56,916 nt of DNA, from positions 1 to 56,916 of the forward strand of contig JAFSUG010000020.1 in assembly GCA_017445385.1 (NCBI GenBank), given 5' to 3'. The position numbers and the translations under genes are program-made. A model generated the notes under the pieces. It was not told where the DNA came from. It did no database searches and saw nothing but the letters and a program-made list of their open reading frames with translations. Shown here piece after piece: positions 32,253 to 40,491 of the stretch. The DNA is from Oscillospiraceae bacterium (lineage in GTDB: Bacteria > Bacillota > Clostridia > Oscillospirales > Oscillospiraceae). Positions within the stretch are counted from its first letter, which is position 1; the number at the start of each line of letters is the position of its first letter.

Positions 32253-33404
32253 TCAGTATTGTGGGCGGATATATTTGTTTTCGTGATCGGGAGATGGGCG
32301 CATATGAACGCCCGAAACGATGCCGACGGCAAAAAAGGTTGCTACGATCGAGCTGCCGCCGTAGGAGATGAACGGAAGCGTTAAGCCAACAACCGGAAGA
32401 AGACCGAGGCACATACCAACGTTTACCGTGATCTGGAAAAGCAGCATTGCCGCAATGCCGATACAGAGCGTTTTTCTCATGTAGTTTCCCGATTTTACGC
32501 CGACGTAGATGCAGCGCGTTATGATTGCGAACAGAAGCAGCAGCAGGATAACCGCGCCGATAATGCCGAGTTCTTCCACAACTGCGGAGAAGATAAAATC
32601 GTTATGCTGCTGCGGATTGACGCCTGCCTGCGTCAGCGCGCCGTGAAAGAGTCCCATGCCGGTGAGCCCACCGTTGCGAATTGAGCGAAGGCTGAGGTTC
32701 GTCTGCCAGAGAACGCCTTCGCCTGCAGGGTCGATCGCCGGATCAAAGAGCGCGAGAATACGGTTCTTTTGGTCCTGACGGAGAATAACGAACCAGAGAA
32801 CCGGCGCAGCGACAGCGATCACGCCGAGCCCGGAGAGGAACCAAAACTTGCTCACGCCTGCGGTATATGCCATGATGAGAAATACGAAAACATAAATCAG
32901 GGCAACGCCCATATCGTCTGACGCGGCGAGAATCACAAGAACGGTTGCCAGCAAATGCGCAAGCAGCAGCAAAACAACGCGCGGTTCTGAAATTCTGCTG
33001 CGGTAGGTGCTCATCAGCTTTGCGTTGATAATGATAAACGTGATTTTGCAAATCTCCGCCGGCTGCACGTTGAAAGGCAGCCAGGAAAACTCAAGCCAGC
33101 TTCGGTTGCCGGTGTTGCCCTGAACGCCCCAGAAGAAAAGCGTCCCAATGAAGAAAATATTAAATAAAAACAAAATCCGCGTTTGCTCCGCAAGAATATC
33201 GATATCAAAGAGCGTTAAAAGAACGTAGATCGCAATTCCAAGCAAAACGGCGACCACCTGCAAAAGAACAAAGCGCGAGGACGCAAAATGCGCGCTTGCG
33301 CTGGAAACCATCAGAATGCCGAAAACGGAAGCGGCAATGCACAGCGACAGCAGCAGCATATCCGCTTTGCGCAGAAATATTCCGATCCACCGAATAACGC
33401 GCAT
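32253..33404 (-). CDS. rodA: Rod shape-determining protein RodA (SEDS glycosyltransferase)
   Basis: 383 residues with about ten membrane segments. It is a SEDS-family peptidoglycan polymerase. Characteristic parts: SWLEFSWLPFNVQPAEICK, ILAASDDMGVALIYVFVF, GLTGMGLFHGALTQAGVNPQ (with NDFIFSAVVEELGIIGA), and GLLPVVGLTLPFISYGGSS. These features are shared with FtsW and SpoVE; RodA is preferred because of the QQHNDFIFS and LPVVGLTLPF context, but FtsW cannot be excluded. The start has AGGAGGCGG before ATG 33404. Monocistronic. Confidence 0.87.
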   Translation of the reverse strand: MRVIRWIGIFLRKADMLLLSLCIAASVFGILMVSSASAHFASSRFVLLQVVAVLLGIAIYVLLTLFDIDILAEQTRILFLFNIFFIGTLFFWGVQGNTGNRSWLEFSWLPFNVQPAEICKITFIIINAKLMSTYRSRISEPRVVLLLLAHLLATVLVILAASDDMGVALIYVFVFLIMAYTAGVSKFWFLSGLGVIAVAAPVLWFVILRQDQKNRILALFDPAIDPAGEGVLWQTNLSLRSIRNGGLTGMGLFHGALTQAGVNPQQHNDFIFSAVVEELGIIGAVILLLLLFAIITRCIYVGVKSGNYMRKTLCIGIAAMLLFQITVNVGMCLGLLPVVGLTLPFISYGGSSIVATFFAVGIVSGVHMRPSPDHENKYIRPQY

Positions 33405-33468
33405 TTTACCGCCTCCTTTACTTCGGATATTTTACCAAAGTAAATATGGAAAGTAAACAGAAAAGTTT

Positions 33469-33497
33469 TTGCAAATGCGGCGCTGCTGTGCTACAAT
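33469..33497 (+). promoter_or_regulatory. tsaE promoter
   Basis: TTGCAA (33469-33474), 17-base spacer, TACAAT (33492-33497), 30 bp before the tsaE start. Confidence 0.7.
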
Positions 33498-33526
33498 GGT
33501 ACACAAATCAGCAGGGAGGCGAGACA

Positions 33527-33961
33527 ATGGAATATGTAACTGGCTCGCCGGAAGAAACCGAGGCGCTTGGCAAACAGTTTGCCGAAACGCTTCTGCCGGG
33601 TGACGTTATCGCTTTCTACGGCGATCTCGGCGCTGGGAAAACAGCTTTTACGCGCGGGATTGCAGATGGACTTGGAATTTCCGAGCGCGTTACAAGCCCG
33701 ACCTACACGATTGTAAACGAGTATTTGAGCGGAAGACTACCGCTGTTTCACTTTGATCTCTACCGCCTTTCCTCATCGGACGATCTGTTTGACATCGGCT
33801 GGGAAGACTATCTCGAGCGCGGCGGCGTATGCGCCGTTGAGTGGAGCGAACGTGCGCCGGACGCGCTGGAGCAGGCGATCCGCGTGGACATTCGCCGGAT
33901 TGACGATCAAAAAAGAAGGATAACCATAACGGGAGGACGAAGCTTTGATTCTGGCATTTGA
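33527..33961 (+). CDS. tsaE: tRNA threonylcarbamoyladenosine biosynthesis ATPase TsaE
   Basis: 144 residues. The P-loop is YGDLGAGKTAFTRG (about 31-44), followed by VTSPTYTIVNEY, FHFDLYRL and CAVEWSER. TsaE joins TsaB and TsaD to make the t6A modification at position 37 of ANN-reading tRNAs. ATG 33527 lies 8 bases after GGGAGG; the frame is open farther upstream but without a ribosome site. Overlaps tsaB by 17 bases. Confidence 0.95.
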   Translation: MEYVTGSPEETEALGKQFAETLLPGDVIAFYGDLGAGKTAFTRGIADGLGISERVTSPTYTIVNEYLSGRLPLFHFDLYRLSSSDDLFDIGWEDYLERGGVCAVEWSERAPDALEQAIRVDIRRIDDQKRRITITGGRSFDSGI

Positions 33962-34643
33962 ATCATCTGCAAAATCCGCCGGCGTTGCGCTGATGAAAGA
34001 CAGCGTGCTTTTGGCGGAGTCGTTTCAGCATACGGAGCTGACGCACAGCAGAACGCTCCTGAAAATGGCGGAGGATCTGCTCGCGCGCTGTGAAGTCGCT
34101 GTTTCGGATTTAACGGCAGTTGCCGTTGCGGCGGGCCCCGGCAGCTTTACGGGCCTCCGAATCGGTATGGCTGCGGCGAAAGGCCTTGCATGGGGGGCTG
34201 AGCTGCCTTGCATCGGCGTTTCTACGCTGGAAGCGATGGCACGCAACGTTGCGCTGCATGATGGCGTGATTGCGTCGGTTATGGATGCGCGGCGCGAGCA
34301 GGTTTATTTTGGACTTTTCCGCGCGGAGGGCGGCGAACTGCGCCGGATTTGCGAAGACTGCGCGCTTTCTCTTGCGGAAGCAAAGGACAGAATCCTTTCG
34401 CAGTCCGGAGAAAAAATTCTTGTTGGCGATGGCGCAAGCCTGTGCTATAATACGTTCGATGAAAAACGCGATCTTCTGCTTGCGCCGGAGCATTTGCGGT
34501 TTCAGCGCGCTGTCGGCGTTGCGCTGGCGGCGGAAATTCAGCTTAAAGAGGGAGGCTATCCTTCCGCTTCGGAGCTGAAGCTGAACTACATTCGTCTTTC
34601 GCAGGCGGAAAGAGAGCGCGCAAATCAATTACTGACGAAGTGA
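33945..34643 (+). CDS. tsaB: tRNA threonylcarbamoyladenosine biosynthesis protein TsaB
   Basis: 232 residues of the Kae1/Hsp70-like fold. It begins ILAFESSAKSAGVAL, then THSRTLLKM and the hallmark VAAGPGSFTGLRIGMAAAKG (about 60-79). TsaB scaffolds TsaD and TsaE in t6A synthesis. The start is TTG 33945 within tsaE, behind GGGAGGA, which agrees with the family N-terminus. In many Firmicutes rimI and tsaD follow; here upp comes next, so those genes must be elsewhere. Confidence 0.94.
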   Translation: MILAFESSAKSAGVALMKDSVLLAESFQHTELTHSRTLLKMAEDLLARCEVAVSDLTAVAVAAGPGSFTGLRIGMAAAKGLAWGAELPCIGVSTLEAMARNVALHDGVIASVMDARREQVYFGLFRAEGGELRRICEDCALSLAEAKDRILSQSGEKILVGDGASLCYNTFDEKRDLLLAPEHLRFQRAVGVALAAEIQLKEGGYPSASELKLNYIRLSQAERERANQLLTK

Positions 34644-34652
34644 GGGACTGTC

Positions 34653-35282
34653 ATGGGAAACGTACACGAATTAAATCATCCGCTGCTGCAGCACAAGCTC
34701 TCGATTCTCCGGGATAAGAACACCGGCGTAAAAGAGTTTCGTGAAGTTGTCGGTGAAATTGCCGCGCTGATGTGCTACGAAGCTACGCGCGATCTTCCCA
34801 CCGAGGAAGTTGAGATTGAGACGCCGATCGCCATGGCGAAGTGCAGATGCCTTGCGGGCAAGAAGCTTGCCATCGTTCCGATCCTGCGCGCAGGTCTCGG
34901 CATGGTTGATACGATCATTTCGCTGATTCCTTCGGCGAAGGTCGGCCACATCGGTCTTTACCGCGATCCGAGGACGCATGAGCCGGTTAAATACTACTGC
35001 AAGATGCCGCCGGATATTTCCGAGCGTCGTGTATTCGTTGTTGATCCCATGCTTGCAACGGGTGGCAGCGCCTCCGATGCGATCACGTTTATTAAAGAAT
35101 ACGGCTGCAAATCCATCACGCTGATGGATATTATCGCCGCGCCGGAAGGCATTGCGCGCGTTCAGAAGGATCATCCGGACGTTGACATCTTCGTCGCAGC
35201 CGTAGATGAGAAGCTGAACGAGAATGCCTATATTGTTCCCGGACTCGGCGACGCAGGCGACCGTATCTTCGGCACGAAATAA
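34653..35282 (+). CDS. upp: Uracil phosphoribosyltransferase
   Basis: 209 residues. Makes UMP from uracil and PRPP. Conserved parts: [17 protein letters not shown] at the N-terminus, [12 protein letters not shown] (about 74), [17 protein letters not shown], the PRPP loop [17 protein letters not shown] (about 127-143) and the uracil-binding end [15 protein letters not shown]. Nine bases after tsaB and one-base overlap with the next membrane gene. Confidence 0.98.
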   Translation: MGNVHELNHPLLQHKLSILRDKNTGVKEFREVVGEIAALMCYEATRDLPTEEVEIETPIAMAKCRCLAGKKLAIVPILRAGLGMVDTIISLIPSAKVGHIGLYRDPRTHEPVKYYCKMPPDISERRVFVVDPMLATGGSASDAITFIKEYGCKSITLMDIIAAPEGIARVQKDHPDVDIFVAAVDEKLNENAYIVPGLGDAGDRIFGTK

Positions 35283-35932
35283 TGTCAAGGCTTTCCGATA
35301 CGTTCCGCCGCGAAAAGGGAAAAATGCAGGGAATGACGTTCAGAAAGAAAGTCGAGTACCTGGTTGGCAACTGGTGGCTGGAAGCGTTTGGCGTTGCCGT
35401 TGCGATTGCCGTGATCGTGTTTCTGATCAACAGCGGCATCAATGCGAGCAAAACGCATTTGCTCTATCTTGCGGTTGTAGACGTTGAGCTTTCCGGCGAA
35501 CAGAACGAAAGCAACTGCGCTGCGTTTAAGGCGTATATCGGCGATGATCAGTGGCAGCACGTGATTGCTGCGGATACGAACGTTTCAAGCCTCGGCGGCA
35601 CGGAAGTGGTTAACGAGGACGTTACGGATTATCAGCAGAAAAGCATGATTCTGATCGGTACGGGCCTTGTTGATGCGTATATCTGCCCTGAGCGTTATGT
35701 TGACTTTTTGGCGGAATACGACGAAATGCTTCCGCTTTCCGAAGTGCTGGATGATTCGCAGATGGAAGCCTACGCAGATCGTATCGAGTACGGCGGCTAT
35801 GCGCTTCGCATTGACGGAACAACCGGCGCAGAGAGCTGGAATGCTGCTTACGAGCCTGCATATCTGGTTGTAACGCGCAGCGTTCACTTCCCGGAAGTCG
35901 TTCGCGCGTTCGTTGATTTTACATTACAATGA
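35282..35932 (+). CDS. Hypothetical single-pass membrane protein
   Basis: 216 residues, not recognised. A basic cytoplasmic N-terminus (RREKGKMQGMTFRKKVEY) is followed by one membrane segment (about 36-53, FGVAVAIAVIVFLINSG) and an outside domain rich in acidic residues. VNEDVTDYQQKSMILIG and YLVVTRSVHFPEVVRAF look like parts of a soluble alpha/beta domain, perhaps a binding domain. Its ATG shares the last base of the upp stop (TAATG), so it is coupled to upp, but no link to pyrimidine uptake can be read from the sequence. Confidence 0.7.
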   Translation: MSRLSDTFRREKGKMQGMTFRKKVEYLVGNWWLEAFGVAVAIAVIVFLINSGINASKTHLLYLAVVDVELSGEQNESNCAAFKAYIGDDQWQHVIAADTNVSSLGGTEVVNEDVTDYQQKSMILIGTGLVDAYICPERYVDFLAEYDEMLPLSEVLDDSQMEAYADRIEYGGYALRIDGTTGAESWNAAYEPAYLVVTRSVHFPEVVRAFVDFTLQ

Positions 35933-35978
35933 TAGAATTGCCGAAATGATGGTATCCTAACATTGGGAGGTAAAAACT

Positions 35979-36515
35979 ATGAATCGATATAAAGGCACAC
36001 AGACGGAAAAAAACCTGCGAGCAGCGTTTTCCGGCGAAAGCGAAGCGCGAAACAAATACACTTTCTTTGCGTCTAAAGCAAAAAAAGAAGGCTTCGAGCA
36101 GATCGCGGCGCTATTTCTCGCAACTGCGGAAAATGAGAAGGAACACGCAAAGCTTTGGTTCAAGGAACTCGAAGGAATCGGTGATACGGCGCAGAACCTT
36201 GCATCTGCTGCTGAAGGAGAGAACTACGAGTGGACGGATATGTACGAAGGCTTTGCAAAAACTGCGGAGCAGGAAGGTTTCCCGGAGCTTGCGCAAAAGT
36301 TTCGCCGTGTCGGCGAGATCGAGAAGCATCATGAAGAGCGATATCGTGCATTGCTGCACAATGTAGAGGCGCAGGAGGTCTTCAAAAAGAGTGAAGTTAA
36401 GGTTTGGGAATGCAGAAACTGCGGCCATATCATGGTTGGCACGCAAGCGCCCGAAATTTGTCCTGTCTGCGCGCATCCGCAAAGCTACTTTGAAATTCAC
36501 GCAGAGAATTATTAA
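35979..36515 (+). CDS. Rubrerythrin
   Basis: 178 residues. The N-terminal four-helix diiron domain has Glu-rich motifs ([34 protein letters not shown]), and the C-terminal rubredoxin domain holds one iron with WECRNCGHI and [13 protein letters not shown]. It reduces hydrogen peroxide in anaerobes with electrons from NADH-linked donors. Strong GGGAGG site. Putative promoter bases TTGATT and TAGAAT (35913-35938) have a short spacer, so another start is possible. A 277-bp structured repeat sits in its terminator. Confidence 0.95.
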   Translation: MNRYKGTQTEKNLRAAFSGESEARNKYTFFASKAKKEGFEQIAALFLATAENEKEHAKLWFKELEGIGDTAQNLASAAEGENYEWTDMYEGFAKTAEQEGFPELAQKFRRVGEIEKHHEERYRALLHNVEAQEVFKKSEVKVWECRNCGHIMVGTQAPEICPVCAHPQSYFEIHAENY

Positions 36516-36826
36516 AAAACTCCGAGGCATTGGGCGGCGCAAGTTAGGGATTATGCAGCCGCAAAGCGGATCTTTTCGTGCAATACTGCGTTATCAAAAG
36601 AGGGAATCCGACAGGATTCCCTCTTTCTCTGTCTTGTTTTGCGCAAAAATCTCTCGCTTTGCGGTGCCTCATCAGTTTTGAGCCAGCAATTTTTCGTCAT
36701 GACAAAGCACAAAGTTGGGGTAATCCTGACGGATTACCCCAACTTTTAATGCAGTAATGGCGGAAAAGGGCGGCTCAAAACCTACATACTCCATAATTTG
36801 CGCCGCCCTTTGCATCGGAGTTTTTT
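36515..36826 (+). terminator. Rubrerythrin terminator stem interrupted by the 277-bp repeat
   Basis: AAAAAACTCCGA right after the rubrerythrin stop pairs with TCGGAGTTTTTT at about 36815-36826. The 277-bp copy B lies between the arms, exactly as copy A does downstream of the BFD gene. Confidence 0.65.
36532..36808 (+). repeat. 277-bp structured repeat, copy B
   Basis: Same length as copy A, and the core from GCCGCAAAGCGG onward matches almost base for base, including both internal hairpins. The outer 26 bases differ from copy A at about ten positions, yet the left end GGGCGGCGCAAG pairs with the right end TTTGCGCCGCCC. Single-base indels relative to copy A (for example in the first hairpin loop) would break any shared reading frame. 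Confidence 0.85.
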
Positions 36827-36829
36827 GTT

Positions 36830-37885
36830 TTAGAGTTTTAAGTCACCGTCTTTGATCCAGCCGAGCTTTCGTTCGATCAGACCGAAGAGAGAAGACAAAA
36901 TCGCAGGGAGGACGAAGCAGATCAGAACAAGACCGATCCAATCAAATGCGGTAATCGCGGCTTTCGTTCCGGCTTCAATGTCACTCAGCCAGCCTGTATA
37001 AACGCCGATCTGCCCGACAAGTCCGCAGGTTCCCATGCCGGAAGAAACTGCCGCGCCGCTCATTTCCAGATGGAATACGCACGTTGCAATCGGGCCTGTG
37101 ATCGCAGATGCGAGCGTCGGCGCAATCCAAATGCGCGGATTTTTCACGATGTTGCCCATCTGAAGCATGGAAGTGCCAAGTCCCTGGCTGACAAGACCGC
37201 CCCAGCGATTTTCTTTGAAGCTCATAACGGCAAATCCGACCATCTGCGCGCAGCATCCGGCAACAGCCGCGCCGCCGGCAAGACCTGTCAGCGAAAGCGC
37301 GGCGCAGATTGCGGCAGAGGAGATCGGAAGTGTCAGCGCGATGCCGACAAGCACGGATACTGCAATGCCCATCCAGAACGGCTGCAGCTCGGTTGCCATC
37401 ATGATGAGCTGACCGAACGCGCTTGCGGCCGTTCCAATCGGCGGCGCAATCAGCTTTGCAAGCGCAACGCCGACAAGGACGGTTACGGCAGGCGTTACGA
37501 GAATATCGACTTTCGTTTCTTTGCTGACGGCTTTACCGCATTCCGCCGCAATAATCGCAATAATCAATACGGCAAGCGGACCGCCTGCGCCGCCCTCTGC
37601 GTTCGCCGCCCAGCCGACGCCGACAAGAGAGAAAAGAACCATCGGATCCGCCTTCAGCGCATAGCCGATCGCAACTGCCATTGCAGGGCCTGCCATCTCG
37701 AATGCGTACTGCCCGATGTCAATTAAAAACTGTACGCCGAGCTGCTGCCCGAGTGTTTTGATGATCGTGCCGATCAGCAGCGAGCAAAACAGACCTTGCG
37801 CCATTGCGGAAAGCGCGTCAATTCCGTATCGTTTGCCGGAGATCACGATGTTTTTTCGCTTGAGAAATGCTTTGAATTTACCCAT
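36830..37885 (-). CDS. PTS EIIC-like membrane protein (PfoR family)
   Basis: 351 residues with about ten membrane segments, rich in Gly and Ala. It resembles the EIIC_2 group (KRYGIDALSAMAQGLF, FEMAGPAMAVAIGYAL, CHLEM-like CVFHLEMSGAAVSSGMG) typified by PfoR of Clostridium perfringens, known there as a regulator of toxin genes rather than a proven sugar porter. No EIIA, EIIB or sugar genes are near, so transport of a sugar is not supported by context. GGTGAG before the ATG; monocistronic and convergent with rubrerythrin. Confidence 0.8.
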   Translation of the reverse strand: MGKFKAFLKRKNIVISGKRYGIDALSAMAQGLFCSLLIGTIIKTLGQQLGVQFLIDIGQYAFEMAGPAMAVAIGYALKADPMVLFSLVGVGWAANAEGGAGGPLAVLIIAIIAAECGKAVSKETKVDILVTPAVTVLVGVALAKLIAPPIGTAASAFGQLIMMATELQPFWMGIAVSVLVGIALTLPISSAAICAALSLTGLAGGAAVAGCCAQMVGFAVMSFKENRWGGLVSQGLGTSMLQMGNIVKNPRIWIAPTLASAITGPIATCVFHLEMSGAAVSSGMGTCGLVGQIGVYTGWLSDIEAGTKAAITAFDWIGLVLICFVLPAILSSLFGLIERKLGWIKDGDLKL

Positions 37886-37941
37886 GGAACTCTCACCTCG
37901 TAAAGGATTAAACGCATTATATCATGATGAAAAAGAAAGTC

Positions 37942-37968
37942 AAGAGGGACTGCATCGCAGTCCCTCTT
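37942..37968. terminator. Chromate-transporter operon terminator
   Basis: AAGAGGGACTGC and GCAGTCCCTCTT around ATC. It lies downstream of the minus-strand chromate transporter pair. Confidence 0.7.
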
Positions 37969-37972
37969 GGCT

Positions 37973-38539
37973 TTAGAGTTTCAGCAATATGCCTGCTGCA
38001 GCGCCGATTGCAATCAGCACGATCGGGTGCAGCTTGTTCCATTTGAAGCGGACAAGCAGCAGTACAGCGAACAGCGCGACCGCCGGCAGACGAATGCAGT
38101 GAAGCGACCAGCCGGAAGCGGAAAGAAGCTGCGTATCGATCAGCGCAACCTTCAGCACGGAATAGACCGCAGCGCCGATCAAGCCGACGGAAACCGGCCG
38201 AAGCGTTCCCATAACAGAAGTAACGAAACGGTTTTCATGGAAACGGGATAGCAGCGACGCAACGAGTGTCATAATGATCAGAGCAGGGAGCACTTCCGAG
38301 AATGTCGCAACGATGCCGCCCAAAATGCCGGCTGCCTTGATGCCGGAGAACGTCGCCATGTTAATGCCAATCGGCCCCGGCGTAGATTCCGCAACGGCGA
38401 TCATATCCGCAAGCTCAGAAGCGGTAAACCAGCCGTACTTTGCGGAGATGTCCTGCAAGAACGGAAGCGTTGCAAGACCGCCGCCGACAGCAAAGAGCCC
38501 CGTTTTGAAAAATTCGGCAAACAGCTGCAAATAGATCAT
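37973..38539 (-). CDS. Chromate transporter, short chain (second half)
   Basis: 188 residues of the single-domain CHR family: LFAEFFKTGLFAVGGGLATLPFLQD at the N-terminus, then VAESTPGPIGINMATFSG. Two such short proteins pair to do what one long ChrA does, exporting chromate (or possibly sulfate-like anions). The start is set at 38539 (MIYLQLFAEFF), within a 4-base overlap with the upstream half; the open frame before it has no start signal. The real substrate in gut Clostridia is uncertain. Confidence 0.85.
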   Translation of the reverse strand: MIYLQLFAEFFKTGLFAVGGGLATLPFLQDISAKYGWFTASELADMIAVAESTPGPIGINMATFSGIKAAGILGGIVATFSEVLPALIIMTLVASLLSRFHENRFVTSVMGTLRPVSVGLIGAAVYSVLKVALIDTQLLSASGWSLHCIRLPAVALFAVLLLVRFKWNKLHPIVLIAIGAAAGILLKL

Positions 38540-39078
38540 GCTTTCTTCCTCCCGAACAGCGCACAGCCGATTCCGATCAATGCGGCGCAAAGAACGGGAA
38601 CAACGGGGGAGAGATTTGTAAAGATCATCAGCGCAAGCGCTGCAACGCAAAGGATATTGGAAAACGCGCCTTTCACGCCTTTTTGCCAAAGCTGCACGAC
38701 GGAATGCACAACAAGCGCGGATACGGCAACGCGAATGCCGCCGAATGCGTAGGCAACGTAGGCGTTATCCGCAAAGTGCTGCAAAACGGTTGCAATGATC
38801 GAGATGATCAGCAGGGAAGGCAGCACCACCGCAACGGTTGCGGCAATTGAGCCGAGCAGTTTGCCGCGCTGATAACCGATATAGGTTGCCGTATTGACTG
38901 CAATTACGCCGGGCGTGCACTGCGCGATCGCATAGCAGTTGAGAAGCTCCTCTTCCGTTGCCCAGCCGCGTTTTTCAACGACCTCGCGCTGCAGCATCGG
39001 CAGCATGGCATAGCCGCCGCCGAACGTAAAGAGCCCGATTTGAAAGAAGGATGAAAATAACTCAAACAGATTGCGCAT
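38536..39078 (-). CDS. Chromate transporter, short chain (first half)
   Basis: 180 residues, homologous to its downstream partner: LFSSFFQIGLFTFGGGYAMLPM and AIAQCTPGVIAVNTATYIGYQRG are the CHR family signatures. About five to six membrane segments. The pair is arranged head to tail with ATGA overlap and would form a heterodimer. It starts 5 bases after the CapA gene stop, so all three may share one transcript. Confidence 0.85.
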   Translation of the reverse strand: MRNLFELFSSFFQIGLFTFGGGYAMLPMLQREVVEKRGWATEEELLNCYAIAQCTPGVIAVNTATYIGYQRGKLLGSIAATVAVVLPSLLIISIIATVLQHFADNAYVAYAFGGIRVAVSALVVHSVVQLWQKGVKGAFSNILCVAALALMIFTNLSPVVPVLCAALIGIGCALFGRKKA

Positions 39079-39083
39079 AACGA

Positions 39084-40388
39084 TTACTTCCCGGAATCTA
39101 GTGTAGATACGGTATTTTGCTTCAGATGCTCAATTGCGGCGCGGAAGGTATCCGTCTGCTCTTCGAAGAGGCTGCTGTCCAGCGCGCTGCGGATCGGGAG
39201 GATCTCATAGCGCGGTGAGGCTGCGTTTTCGCCCTTATCAAGCATATAAACAGGCATATAGCCGATCTCGCCGAGCGAAGTTTCGCCGGTTTCGGCGTCC
39301 ATAACGAATTCAAGATTCAGGACACAGGATTCCTGCGTGGATTCATTCGTCATGGCAGAGAAGAAGTTGCCGAGGCTGTAGGCAACGAAAACCTCTTTGT
39401 CTTTACCGTCCACGGTTACGGTTTTCCGCTCCATCGGGCCGACAACGTGGCTGTGGCTGCCGAGGATCACGTCAACACCGTTTTGGAAGAGGAAATCCGC
39501 GATCTCCTGCTGAGACTTTGAGGGCTCTGTTTCATATTCGCTGCCCCAATGCAGCATCGCAACGATCACGTCTGCATTCAAGCGCTTCGCTGCGTTAATG
39601 GATTCCGTCAGCGCCTCTTTGTTGATTTGCTCAAAATTGGAATTGTAATCCTTATACAGCACGTCAACGCAGTAGTCCGCGTCTTCGGGAAGCGTCATGC
39701 TGTTCATGCCTTTTGTATAGGCAAAGAACGCAATTTTGATGCCGTTGACGTTTTTCATTACAACGCCGCTGTCTTTGGTTTTGGCTTCTTTGGAATAATA
39801 CGTGCCGAGCGGCTGCATACCTTGCTCGGTTACATAGCGGTACGTACTTGTAAGCCCGTTCAGACCGTTTTGGATCGAATAGGTATTTGCAGTTTGCAAA
39901 ATATCAAAGCCGACGTCCTTCAGCGTTGCTGCCAGCGATTCCGGCGCGCGGAAGACGGGTCGTCCATCGTAGCCGGCGTCCGGGCCGCAGAAGTTCAGCT
40001 CTAGATTGCCGACCGTCAGATCGGCTGCCTGCAGATAGGGGGCAACTGCTTTAAACGATTCGGAAAAATCGTATGTGCCATCCGGCTTCAGCGCATCCGA
40101 TATCTGCTCGCTGTAGCACATCAGATCGCCGACGGCGGCAAGATTTGCCGTGATCGTAGAGGCCTCGGCGCGCACTGCGGCTGCCGCCGCTTCGCGCTCC
40201 GCCTGCTCGGCTCTCTCACGGTTTTTTGCGGCGCAGCCGCGAATCAGAAGCACGAGCAGCAAAATCACAACCAGCGCGACCGTTCCGAGCGCGATTCGCT
40301 GCTGTTTTTCGCGCTTGCGCTTCATTTCCAACCGTAAGAGCTTTCGGCGCTCCAGTTCTTTATCATCGCATCTGAAATCTTGACTCAT
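39084..40388 (-). CDS. CapA family membrane-anchored metallophosphatase-like protein
   Basis: 434 residues. A basic N-terminus (MKRKREKQQR) and one membrane segment (about 34-51) are followed by a charged linker, then the CapA domain: AAVGDLMCYSEQ (about 85), LTVGNLELNF, ILQTANTYSIQNG, VIVAMLHWGSEYETEPS and VILGSHSHVVGPME. CapA proteins belong to the calcineurin-like fold and are linked to poly-gamma-glutamate capsule synthesis in Bacillus, but no other cap genes are here, so wall or capsule-related hydrolysis is only a possibility. Confidence 0.85.
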   Translation of the reverse strand: MSQDFRCDDKELERRKLLRLEMKRKREKQQRIALGTVALVVILLLVLLIRGCAAKNRERAEQAEREAAAAAVRAEASTITANLAAVGDLMCYSEQISDALKPDGTYDFSESFKAVAPYLQAADLTVGNLELNFCGPDAGYDGRPVFRAPESLAATLKDVGFDILQTANTYSIQNGLNGLTSTYRYVTEQGMQPLGTYYSKEAKTKDSGVVMKNVNGIKIAFFAYTKGMNSMTLPEDADYCVDVLYKDYNSNFEQINKEALTESINAAKRLNADVIVAMLHWGSEYETEPSKSQQEIADFLFQNGVDVILGSHSHVVGPMERKTVTVDGKDKEVFVAYSLGNFFSAMTNESTQESCVLNLEFVMDAETGETSLGEIGYMPVYMLDKGENAASPRYEILPIRSALDSSLFEEQTDTFRAAIEHLKQNTVSTLDSGK

Positions 40389-40414
40389 AATTGCGCCTCC
40401 TTTTCATTTTCTTT

Positions 40415-40443
40415 ATTTTACAACATAATTGAAAATAGCTCAA
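40415..40443 (-). promoter_or_regulatory. CapA gene promoter
   Basis: On the minus strand TTGAGC (40443-40438), 17-base spacer, TAAAAT (40420-40415), about 27 bp before the start codon. Confidence 0.6.
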
Positions 40444-40451
40444 CATTTTTT

Positions 40452-40486
40452 GAAAAAAGTTCCCATCGGCTGCTGCCGATGGGAAC
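40452..40486 (-). terminator. glnS terminator
   Basis: Stem GTTCCCATCGGC / GCCGATGGGAAC (40459-40486), then TTTTTT on the minus strand, just downstream of the glnS stop. Confidence 0.85.
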
Positions 40487-40491
40487 GGGCT

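Noticed and set aside
38540-38689. N-terminal extension of the second chromate transporter gene
   Set aside because: It lies inside the upstream half in another frame; the family N-terminus begins at the ATGA overlap.
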